Assembly (NCBI GenBank): GCA_015231665.1
Contig: JADGBD010000143.1
Span: forward strand, 1 to 5,635
Direction: 5' to 3'
Source of the DNA: Gammaproteobacteria bacterium
GTDB taxonomy: Bacteria; Pseudomonadota; Gammaproteobacteria; Chromatiales; Chromatiaceae
Length of the DNA: 5,635 nucleotides
In this document: piece by piece, positions 1 to 5,382 of the stretch
Layout: the number at the start of each line of letters is the position of its first letter
Numbering within the stretch: position 1 is the stretch's first letter
Notes under the pieces: model-generated
Databases searched by the model: none
What the model was told of the DNA's origin: nothing
Seen by the model: only the letters and a program-made list of their open reading frames with translations
Program-made: the position numbers and the translations under genes

Positions 1-712
1 AATACTTACCGCGGTACTCCAGCTCCTTGAGGGGCACGTGGCGCTCGGTCATGCGCTGCACCGTCAGGGCCTGGAACAGCTCGGCGGTGGCCAGGGCGTC
101 GGTGAGGGCGTTGTGGGCCTTGTAGCGGGGCAGGTTGAAGCGTCCGCGCAGGGAGTTCAGTCTCAGGTCCGACTGCTGCAGATAGAGATTGCGCCGGTCG
201 ATCCAGCGCCGCCCCAGCAGCAGGGTGTCCACCGTGGGGATGAGAAAGGGGCCGCCGAACAGGCGCTGGCAGCCGGCGTTGAGAAAGCCGATCTCCAGGC
301 GGGCGTAGTGGGCGATGAGCACCTTGCCGGCGAGGCGCTGCAGCAGCAGCTCCAGGGCATGGCGATAGCCGATGCCGGCGGCGGCCTGATCGTCGGTGAT
401 GGCGTGGATTACCGCGCTGGCCTCGGGGATGTCGTTCTGCGGGGCGATGAGCTGATGCTGGGCGCTGCCCAGGTAGATGGCCATGTCGGCCATGTCGATG
501 ACGCCGAAGCTGAGCAGCTCGTCCTTTTGCGGGTCCAGGCCGGTGGTCTCGAAGTCCAGGGCGGTGTAGTCGAGGGCGCGAAAATCCTGCCCGGGATCAG
601 CAAAGGGCACTGCCAGGTAATCCCGCAGGGGGCCGGCGGGGGTTTGTTTGAGCAGGGCCTGGCGCTGTTGCTCCAGGCTCTGCCATTGGCGCCAGAATTG
701 CCACCAGGCCAT
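1..712 (-). CDS. DEDDh-family 3'-5' exonuclease (DnaQ/PolC epsilon-like), C-terminus cut by window edge
   Basis: The 237 visible residues carry the three exonuclease motifs of the DnaQ-like DEDDh fold. Exo I is DFETTGLD, with D53 and E55. Exo II is around IAHYARLEIGFL (134-144). Exo III is HNALTDALATAEL, with H200 and D205. Such enzymes remove nucleotides from DNA or RNA 3' ends using two metal ions; the substrate here is unknown. The usual Exo II aspartate is glutamate (E140). About 45 residues precede the fold and begin with a Trp/Gln-rich stretch (MAWWQFWRQWQSLEQQ), possibly an amphipathic helix. The start ATG overlaps the upstream gene's TGA as TGATG and lacks a clear Shine-Dalgarno of its own, so translation is probably coupled to the DUF294 gene. 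It is unlikely to be the replicative epsilon subunit, given its extension and context. The frame is open to base 1, so the gene is partial. Confidence 0.9.
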   Translation of the reverse strand, partial: MAWWQFWRQWQSLEQQRQALLKQTPAGPLRDYLAVPFADPGQDFRALDYTALDFETTGLDPQKDELLSFGVIDMADMAIYLGSAQHQLIAPQNDIPEASAVIHAITDDQAAAGIGYRHALELLLQRLAGKVLIAHYARLEIGFLNAGCQRLFGGPFLIPTVDTLLLGRRWIDRRNLYLQQSDLRLNSLRGRFNLPRYKAHNALTDALATAELFQALTVQRMTERHVPLKELEYRGKY

Positions 713-2577
713 CAGTAGAACCGGCTCGATTGATAGCGCGAATCCAGCGCCGCCTGCATCTCGGCAATCACCTTGAAGGCGTCGCGCAGATGGCCGCGCT
801 CCAGCGGCGAGAGGTCGCTGGGCGGCAGGTAGTTGTCCGCGGTCAGGCCCTGTTTGAGCTGGTTGGCCTGATGGCGGATGCGCAGGATGGAGATGAACTC
901 CAGGGCGTCGATCAGATTCGCCGCGCCCTCCTGGCTGAGGGCGCCGTGGGCGGCGCTGTATTTGAGCCGATCCAGGGTGTTGACCTCGGTGCAGCCGCAG
1001 GACAGGGCATAGACCCGGGCCAGATCGACAATGGTCACCAGACCGCGGTGCTTGATGTCGAAGGTGTTGTCGTGCTCGCCATCGCTGATCAGGACAAAGG
1101 CGCGGAAAAAGCCCAGGGGCGGCCGGTGCTGCAGGGCGTTGGCCGCCATGTAGGCAAGGAAGATCTTGTTCTGCTGGGTCTTTTCCAGCACCGACTGCTG
1201 CAGTCGGTGGAACAGACTGGCCTCGCCGGCCACCAGGCGCAGATCGAAAAAGATGCTGGAGAGCATCAGCGCCATGGGCTCGGGCTTTTCGATCCAGTCG
1301 TGGAAATAGCGCTGCCAGCGGGCCAGGGGCTGGCGCCATTTGGGATTGCTGGCCATGGCCTCACCGGGGCAGTAGTAGTAGCCGCAGGCGTTGAGGCCGT
1401 CGCAGACAAACCGCGCCAGGGCCTCGAAATAGGCCGCGTGCTCGGGCTGGAGGGCGTCATCCAGAATCAGGGCATTGTCCTGATCGGAATAGCTGGTCTG
1501 CTCCTGGCGTGCCTGGGAGCCGCCACTGACCCAGGCGTAGGCCACCGGCGGCGCACCCAGTTCCTGCTCCGCCAGGGCCAGCAGGCGCTGGGTGATGGCG
1601 TCGGTCACTGACGAAATCACCTGACCGATGTGGTGGGCGGTGGCGCCGCTGCTGGCCATTTGCACCTGCAACCGGGGCAGGCGACTGGCGCTGTTTTGCA
1701 GATCGGCAATGCTCTCGGCGCGCAGGATCTCGCGCACCAGATAGGGGCCGTGGGCGCTCTGGTGGCGGATCAGATCGGTGGTGGAGATCAGTCCGCGCAG
1801 GCCATCGCTGTCCACCACCGGCAGGTGATGCACCCCCTGCTGGGTCATCTTCAGCAGGGCCTCGAAGCCCAGGGTATCGGCGCTGATGCTGATGGGGTTG
1901 GGGGTCATCACCTGCTCGATGGGGGTGTCGTAGCTCAGACCCTGGCAGATGAAGCGGCGGCGCAGGTCCTTGTCGGTGACTATGCCTACCAGCTGCTTGC
2001 CCTCGGTGATGAGCAGGGAGGAGACGCCGTTATCGGTCATGATCTGCGCCGCCTCTTTCACCGTCTTGTCGCGGCTGGCCTGCACCAGACGGGGTTCGGA
2101 AAGGTCGCCGACACTGATGTTCATCAGGCTGCTGCCGCTGGGGCTGGCCTCATCGGTGATCTGATGGATCGCCCGGCGCAGGCGCTCGTTGGTGCCGGCG
2201 CTGAAGAATTGATCGAACTCGGCGGAGCTGTTGCGTAGCCGTTTGAGCACCGAGCAGGGCGCCAGATAGACCAGGGTGTCCTCTTCCGCCTGGGCCTGCA
2301 GGGGCTCAGCCGGGCTGTCCTCGCAGAAGGGGATGAAATAATCGCCCTCGCCGAGCTTTTCCATCAGCTTGCCCTGGGCATCCTGCACCGCCAGGGCGCC
2401 CTTGCGCACCATGTAGAGGAAATCCCCCGGCTTGTCCTTGGGCGGCACCTCGCTGGAACGGCGCAGGTAGCGCACGCTGATTTCGCCCATGAGGGTGTTC
2501 AGGGCCTCTGCCGACAGCTGGTCAAAGGGCGGGTGGGCGAGAAGAAAGTCGCGGATTTCTTCGAGTTCGATTTCCAT
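712..2577 (-). CDS. cNMP-like / CBS-pair / DUF294 putative nucleotidyltransferase signalling protein
   Basis: This 621-residue cytoplasmic protein has four parts. Residues about 12-125 resemble a cyclic-nucleotide-binding fold (HPPFDQLSAEALNTL, then GDFLYMVRKGALAV). They lack the arginine of the phosphate-binding cassette, so cAMP binding is doubtful. Residues about 155-215 and 216-278 are two CBS domains (LVGIVTDKDLRRR; LRGLISTTDLIRH), which typically bind adenine nucleotides. Residues about 300-450 hold the DUF294 nucleotidyltransferase-like domain, with GGSQARQEQTSYSDQDNAL giving G353-S354 and D365/D367, the GS...DxD pattern seen in GlnD-type enzymes. The rest, to 621, is the helical DUF294 C-terminal domain. 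I chose the ATG at 2577 because homology starts there and AAGG lies 9 bases upstream. The open frame runs 50 codons further to 2727, but that part only translates the 'CGCAGAG' repeat (LCVLCVLTN). Substrate and biological role are unknown; linkage to the transporter genes suggests regulation of carboxylate uptake, which is inference. Confidence 0.9.
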   Translation of the reverse strand: MEIELEEIRDFLLAHPPFDQLSAEALNTLMGEISVRYLRRSSEVPPKDKPGDFLYMVRKGALAVQDAQGKLMEKLGEGDYFIPFCEDSPAEPLQAQAEEDTLVYLAPCSVLKRLRNSSAEFDQFFSAGTNERLRRAIHQITDEASPSGSSLMNISVGDLSEPRLVQASRDKTVKEAAQIMTDNGVSSLLITEGKQLVGIVTDKDLRRRFICQGLSYDTPIEQVMTPNPISISADTLGFEALLKMTQQGVHHLPVVDSDGLRGLISTTDLIRHQSAHGPYLVREILRAESIADLQNSASRLPRLQVQMASSGATAHHIGQVISSVTDAITQRLLALAEQELGAPPVAYAWVSGGSQARQEQTSYSDQDNALILDDALQPEHAAYFEALARFVCDGLNACGYYYCPGEAMASNPKWRQPLARWQRYFHDWIEKPEPMALMLSSIFFDLRLVAGEASLFHRLQQSVLEKTQQNKIFLAYMAANALQHRPPLGFFRAFVLISDGEHDNTFDIKHRGLVTIVDLARVYALSCGCTEVNTLDRLKYSAAHGALSQEGAANLIDALEFISILRIRHQANQLKQGLTADNYLPPSDLSPLERGHLRDAFKVIAEMQAALDSRYQSSRFY

Positions 2578-2606
2578 GCAATCAGGCCTTAAAGAGTGGA
2601 GTTGGG

Positions 2607-2636
2607 CTAATCCTAACCCGGCATGGCCGGAATTAG
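2607..2636. repeat. Imperfect dyad just upstream of the DUF294 gene
   Basis: An inner perfect inverted repeat CCGGC-ATG-GCCGG (2618-2630) is bracketed by CTAAT (2607-2611) and ATTAG (2632-2636). It lies 30-60 bases upstream of the DUF294 start and directly abuts the composite repeat. It could be an operator, a leader hairpin, or the flank of the inserted repeat; the sequence does not decide. There is no T-run, so it is not a terminator. Confidence 0.4.
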
Positions 2637-2638
2637 TA

Positions 2639-2691
2639 AGGACGCAGAGGACGCAGAGGACGCCGAGAAGCGCGGAGATCGCAGAGAGTTG
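2639..2691. repeat. Left arm: degenerate 9-bp tandem units
   Basis: The arm reads as about five consecutive units of 9-10 bases: AGGACGCAG, AGGACGCAG, AGGACGCCG, AGAAGCGCGG, AGATCGCAG, ending AGAGTTG. The first two are identical. It is the inverted counterpart of the arm at 2910-2951. Confidence 0.75.
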
Positions 2692-2730
2692 AATATTTTG
2701 CCCCTCTACCCAACCAACTGTCGTCAACTT

Positions 2731-2778
2731 AGCGAGAAAGCGCTGGCTGAGCGGAGTCGAAGCCAGCCGCCGCTCGCT
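2731..2778. repeat. Long imperfect hairpin with 'GAGCGGAGTCGAAG' core
   Basis: Perfect 7-bp arms GCTGGCT (2742-2748) and AGCCAGC (2761-2767) enclose a 12-base loop. After a symmetric 5x5-base internal loop, the stem continues with AGCGAG (2731-2736) pairing with CTCGCT (2773-2778). The core GGCTGAGCGGAGTCGAAGCC matches a dispersed palindromic repeat style ('CTTCGACTCCGCTCAGC') that I recognise from intergenic regions of many environmental bacteria. Confidence 0.6.
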
Positions 2779-2824
2779 TCGACCCTTCGGCTAGGCTCAG
2801 GACACCGCTTCGCTCAGCGAACGG
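2778..2824. repeat. Second dispersed-repeat block with 13-bp palindrome
   Basis: The block contains CTTCGACCCTTCGGCTAGG followed by GCTCAGGACA, which is the 'CTTCGAC...GGCTCAGG' type of dispersed intergenic repeat. It ends with the perfect palindrome TTCGCT-C-AGCGAA at 2809-2821. Partial inverse similarity to the neighbouring hairpin (GAGTCGAAGC against GCTTCGAC) suggests the two are halves of one repeat family. Confidence 0.5.
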
Positions 2825-2865
2825 CCTAAGCAGCCATGAATGTCTTACGCCGGAGTTTCCCCCAA

Positions 2866-2889
2866 CCCATCCCCCTCGGGTGCGATGGG
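2866..2889. repeat. Small hairpin CCCATC...GATGGG
   Basis: CCCATC (2866-2871) and GATGGG (2884-2889) form a perfect 6-bp stem, and CCC/GGG inside it could pair further. It lies in the right third of the composite repeat. No T-tract follows in either direction, so it is not a terminator. Confidence 0.4.
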
Positions 2890-2909
2890 CTTAACCGACC
2901 TAACTTTCA

Positions 2910-2951
2910 CAACTCTGCGCTTTCTGCGCTCCTTTGCGATCTCTGCGTCCT
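2910..2951. repeat. Right arm, inverted relative to the left arm
   Basis: Read on the minus strand the arm is AGGACGCAG, AGATCGCAA, AGGAGCGCAG, AAAGCGCAG, AGTTG. It shares both ends with the left arm but has about one unit fewer. The two arms could form a long imperfect stem around about 220 bases. Confidence 0.7.
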
Positions 2952-2963
2952 AAACAATCCCCG

Positions 2964-2992
2964 AAAAAAAAGCCCCGCGGGTGCGGGGCTTT
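2964..2992 (-). terminator. Rho-independent terminator of the DUF4212-symporter operon
   Basis: Read on the minus strand, a perfect 10-bp stem AAAGCCCCGC / GCGGGGCTTT with a 4-base loop runs directly into a tract of eight T. It starts 28 bases past the symporter stop codon. The opposite strand offers only three T after the stem, so it should work in the minus direction only. It separates the transporter pair from the DUF294-exonuclease genes. Confidence 0.93.
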
Positions 2993-3020
2993 GATTCTAA
3001 CTCAATTCAGGGAATTGAGA

Positions 3021-4802
3021 TTAGTGGTCGCTGGCAGTGCCTGCGCCCTTGGGCACGCGGACATCTTCCACCAGCTGCTGGATGTGCTCCGGCGGCGGTG
3101 CGGTGACCTTGGCGACCATGAAGGCCACGGCAAAGTTCACCACAGCACCAATGGCGCCAAAGGCCTCAGGGGTGATGCCAAAGAACCAGTTGGCGGGCAG
3201 GTCGCCAAGGAACTCGGTGCCCTTGATGAAGAGTATGCCCTTGTGCTGGAACACGTAGAGCATGGTCACGGAGATACCGGCAATCATCCCCAACACCGCG
3301 CCGGTGTTGTTCATGCGCTTGACGAAGATGCCCAGCATCAGTGCCGGGAAGATCGACGAAGCCGCCAGACCAAAGGCCAGCGCCACGGTGCCTGCGGCGA
3401 ACCCGGGTGGATTCATGCCGAGATAACCGGCCAGCAGGATGGCCCCGACCATGGCGATACGACCGGCCATGAGCTCGTTTTTCTCCGTGATCTGCGGCAT
3501 GAACACGCCCTTGAGCAGGTCATGGGAGATGGACGAGGAGATGGCCAGCAGCAGACCGGCGGCGGTGGACAGCGCCGCTGCCAGACCACCGGCTACCACC
3601 AGGGCTATGACCCAGTTGGGCAGGCCGGCGATTTCCGGGTTGGCCAATACCATGATGTCGTTGTTCACGGTGACCATCTCGTTGCCCTTCCAGCCCCAGC
3701 CTTCGGCCTTGGCGGCGAACTCGGCGTTCTTGTCGTTGTAGTACTGGATGCGGCCATCGCCGTTCTTGTCTTCAAACTTGAGCAGGCCGGTGACCTCCCA
3801 ACGCTTGAACCATTCCGGGCGCTCTTCGTAGGCCAGATTGCCCTCGACCGTACCGACTTCGCCCACCTGGACGGTTTCCATCAGGTTCAGACGGGCCATG
3901 GCGCCTACAGCAGGGGCCACGGTGTAGAGCAGGGCAATGAACACCAGCGCCCAGCCAGCGGAGAAGCGGGCGTCCTTGACCTTGGGCACGGTGAAGAAGC
4001 GGATGATGACGTGGGGCAGACCGGCGGTGCCGATCATCAGCGACATGGTGTAAACGAACATATTGAGGCTGCTGCCGGCCACCTGGGTGGTGTATTCGGC
4101 AAAGCCCAGATCTTTGACCACCAGGTCGAGCTTATCCAGCAGGCTCATGCCGCTTTCCAGATGGGTGCCGCCCAGGCCCAGCTGGGGCAGGGGGTTGCCG
4201 GTCAGGTTCAGGGAGATGAACACGGCAGGCACGGTGTAGGCGAAGATCAGAACCACATACTGGGCGATCTGGGTGTAGGTGATGCCCTTCATGCCGCCGA
4301 GGATGGCGTAAACGGCGACTATGCCCATGCCGGCCATGATGCCCGCTTCGTAGGAGATGCCGAGGAAGCGACCAAAGGCCACGCCGATGCCGGTCATCTG
4401 ACCGATAACGTAGGTGACCGAGGCCAGGATCAGACAGACCACGGCAACGATGCGGGCGCTCTGGGAGTAGTAGCGGTCACCGATGAACTCGGGCACGGTG
4501 AACTTGCCGAACTTGCGCAGATAGGGCGCCAGCAGCAGGGCCAGCAACACATAGCCGCCGGTCCAACCCATGAGAAACACGGAAGCGCCGTAACCGCCGA
4601 AGGCGATCATGCCGGCCATGGAGATGAAGGATGCCGCAGACATCCAGTCAGCGCCGGTGGCCATGCCGTTGAGCACCGGATGCACGCCCTTGCCGGCGAC
4701 ATAGAACTCACCGGTGGACTTGGCGCGTGACCAGATGGCGATGCCGATATAGAGGGCGAAGGTGCTGCCCACTACCAAATAAGTTAGTGTTTGTAGATCC
4801 AT
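3021..4802 (-). CDS. Sodium:solute symporter, ActP-like VC_2705 subfamily (SSS family)
   Basis: This 593-residue inner-membrane protein is rich in hydrophobic helices typical of the SSS (LeuT-fold) cotransporters, which couple Na+ influx to solute uptake. Visible family marks are STGEFYVAGKG (29-39), GMATGADWMSAASFISMAG (46-64; D52 matches the sodium-linked Asp of PutP), YLRKFGKFTVPEFIGDRYYS (94-113) and AAALSTAAGLLLAISSSISHD (408-428; S412/T413 match the PutP/vSGLT Na2-site Ser-Ser/Thr). The partner DUF4212 gene points to the VC_2705-type subfamily. The substrate is probably acetate or another short carboxylate, but this is inferred from relatives. A hydrophilic stretch at about 303-397 contains an EF-hand-like DKNGDGRIQYYN (345-356). 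The ATG at 4802 is preceded by GGGGG 4 bases upstream, 11 bases after the DUF4212 stop. Confidence 0.93.
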   Translation of the reverse strand: MDLQTLTYLVVGSTFALYIGIAIWSRAKSTGEFYVAGKGVHPVLNGMATGADWMSAASFISMAGMIAFGGYGASVFLMGWTGGYVLLALLLAPYLRKFGKFTVPEFIGDRYYSQSARIVAVVCLILASVTYVIGQMTGIGVAFGRFLGISYEAGIMAGMGIVAVYAILGGMKGITYTQIAQYVVLIFAYTVPAVFISLNLTGNPLPQLGLGGTHLESGMSLLDKLDLVVKDLGFAEYTTQVAGSSLNMFVYTMSLMIGTAGLPHVIIRFFTVPKVKDARFSAGWALVFIALLYTVAPAVGAMARLNLMETVQVGEVGTVEGNLAYEERPEWFKRWEVTGLLKFEDKNGDGRIQYYNDKNAEFAAKAEGWGWKGNEMVTVNNDIMVLANPEIAGLPNWVIALVVAGGLAAALSTAAGLLLAISSSISHDLLKGVFMPQITEKNELMAGRIAMVGAILLAGYLGMNPPGFAAGTVALAFGLAASSIFPALMLGIFVKRMNNTGAVLGMIAGISVTMLYVFQHKGILFIKGTEFLGDLPANWFFGITPEAFGAIGAVVNFAVAFMVAKVTAPPPEHIQQLVEDVRVPKGAGTASDH

Positions 4803-4813
4803 GATTCCCCCGC

Positions 4814-5071
4814 TCAGTCTTCTTGGACGTTGAATTTCTTGTCCAGCGTGTTCATGCGCGCAGCATAGACAAAAATCAGCACAAGAAAGGTGTAGATAGA
4901 GCCCTGTTGCGCAAACCAGAAGCCCAGCTTATAGCCGCCAATCTGAATGGCGTTGAGAGGTTCCACCAGCAGGATGCCGAAGCCAAAGGACACGGCAAAC
5001 CAGATGACGAGAAGGATCAAGACCAGACGGACATTTGCCCGCCAATAATCCGATCGGTTGGTTTCATTCAT
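4814..5071 (-). CDS. DUF4212 small membrane protein, symporter partner
   Basis: This 85-residue protein has two predicted membrane helices (about 14-36 and 52-72), joined by VEPLNAIQIGGYKLG, and a charged tail (MNTLDKKFNVQED). The segments YWRANVRLVLILLVIWF and GFWFAQQGSIYTFLVLIFVY are characteristic of DUF4212, a family encoded directly ahead of VC_2705-type symporters, much as the small YjcH (DUF485) protein precedes ActP. It probably acts as an accessory subunit or helps assembly; this is inferred from linkage. The ATG at 5071 is chosen because family homology starts at MNETNRSDYW and GGAGAG (5078-5083) lies 6-8 bases upstream. The frame is open for 45 more codons to 5206, but that extension lacks homology and crosses the predicted promoter -10. 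Confidence 0.92.
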   Translation of the reverse strand: MNETNRSDYWRANVRLVLILLVIWFAVSFGFGILLVEPLNAIQIGGYKLGFWFAQQGSIYTFLVLIFVYAARMNTLDKKFNVQED

Positions 5072-5163
5072 TGATGACTCTCCGGGATTGTATTGATTTG
5101 AGTAGCCGCGACAGGTCCCAAAGCCCCCTTGAAACCGCGTCGAACGACCCATTAGTTGTGCAA

Positions 5164-5180
5164 ATGCTGCACCACAGCAT
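5164..5180. promoter_or_regulatory. Inverted repeat ATGCTG-N5-CAGCAT in the DUF4212 leader
   Basis: Perfect 6-bp arms around CACCA lie about 20-35 bases downstream of the expected transcription start of the transporter operon. The position suits a repressor operator or a leader hairpin. The regulator is unknown. Confidence 0.35.
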
Positions 5181-5205
5181 GCCAAACAGCCGGCATTGGG
5201 GCGCA

Positions 5206-5234
5206 ATTTTGTTGCTTTATCCTTGATCTGTCAA
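5206..5234 (-). promoter_or_regulatory. Sigma-70-type promoter for the DUF4212-symporter operon
   Basis: On the minus strand a consensus -35 TTGACA (5234-5229) is followed, after exactly 17 bases, by CAAAAT (5211-5206), 4 of 6 matches to TATAAT. Transcription would start near 5199, leaving a leader of about 128 bases before the DUF4212 ATG. The -35 is convincing; the -10 is only fair. Confidence 0.5.
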
Positions 5235-5268
5235 CGATTTATCCGAGTCTGACAAAAACACCGGATGG

Positions 5269-5281
5269 ATTTGTGACAAAT
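5269..5281. promoter_or_regulatory. Palindrome ATTTGT-G-ACAAAT between divergent promoters
   Basis: Perfect 6-bp arms surround one central base, about 35 bases upstream of the -35 of the transporter promoter. This is a typical place for an activator site. It has a TGTGA half but no matching TCACA at CRP spacing, and it does not fit the FNR pattern. The regulator is unknown. Confidence 0.35.
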
Positions 5282-5295
5282 TGGTAAGCTGGGCA

Positions 5296-5318
5296 ACACC
5301 CTGGCATTCGCCAGGTGT
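5296..5318. promoter_or_regulatory. Dyad ACACC(C)TGGC-ATTC-GCCAGGTGT
   Basis: A 9-bp stem with one bulged C and a 4-base loop lies centrally in the divergent region. No T-run follows on either strand, so it is not a terminator. It overlaps the weak promoter proposed for the right-hand gene and could be a shared operator. Confidence 0.4.
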
Positions 5319-5330
5319 CTGATTGACAAT
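5301..5330 (+). promoter_or_regulatory. Weak candidate promoter for the DUF6394-like gene
   Basis: CTGGCA (5301-5306) and GACAAT (5325-5330) are each 4 of 6 to consensus, with an 18-base spacer. The start would fall about 45 bases ahead of the ATG. The better TTGACA at 5323-5328 has no acceptable -10 downstream. This is the best option I found, not a firm call. Confidence 0.22.
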
Positions 5331-5342
5331 AAGCAATCCCCC

Positions 5343-5364
5343 GCGCCGGGCCATTTCCGGGCGC
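5343..5364 (+). other. GC-rich hairpin in the leader of the DUF6394-like gene
   Basis: GCGCCGG pairs with CCGGGCGC, with one bulged base, around a 7-base loop, 8 bases ahead of the GAGG ribosome-binding site. It may affect translation of the downstream gene, or may simply be GC-rich leader sequence. Confidence 0.3.
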
Positions 5365-5382
5365 CAAACCCAGAGGTTGAAC

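Larger units (their letters stand above)
2639..2951. repeat. Composite MITE-like intergenic element with inverted 'GGACGCAGAG' arms
   Basis: The element is bounded by inverted arms: plus-strand AGGACGCAGAGG at the left end and CTCTGCGTCCT at the right end. Between them lie two or three further palindromes and no convincing gene; short frames crossing it are repeat translations. Arms of iterated 'CGCAGAG' units occur between genes in many bacteria (recollection). No transposase is present, so any mobility would be non-autonomous. I see no clear target-site duplication: the left flank is GTA and the right flank is AAA. It lies between the symporter terminator and the DUF294 gene, so the latter needs its own promoter in or beside it, or depends on read-through. 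Confidence 0.6.

Noticed and set aside
38..2238. Long plus-strand open frames opposite the exonuclease and DUF294 genes
   Set aside because: They give Gly/Gln/Ala-rich products without homology and lie antisense to frames carrying exonuclease, CBS and DUF294 motifs.
2604..2638. Possible DUF294 promoter TTACTA-N18-TAGGAT on the minus strand
   Set aside because: Only 3 of 6 and 4 of 6 matches, and it overlaps the dyad. It is too weak to call, though some promoter is probably needed near here.
2578..2727. A 50-residue N-terminal extension of the DUF294 protein, including hydrophobic LLGVLCVLCVLTN that resembles a membrane anchor
   Set aside because: It is a translation of the 9-bp repeat arm. 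Family homology and a ribosome-binding site support the internal ATG at 2577.
2639..2951. CRISPR-like array, because of the regularly repeated short units
   Set aside because: The 9-bp units abut one another without spacers, are degenerate, and appear inverted at the other end; no cas gene is present.
2934..4730. Very long plus-strand open frame of 598 codons opposite the symporter
   Set aside because: Its translation is low-complexity Gly/His/Gln-rich with no recognisable domain, and it is the antisense shadow of a clear membrane transporter in GC-rich DNA.
5168..5187. Sigma-54-like TGGCATGCTGTGGTGCA on the minus strand
   Set aside because: The GG and GC elements are one base too far apart for the strict -24/-12 spacing.
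5072..5206. A 45-residue extension of the DUF4212 protein
   Set aside because: It lacks homology and runs into the predicted -10 box, while the internal ATG has a strong GGAGAG at correct spacing.
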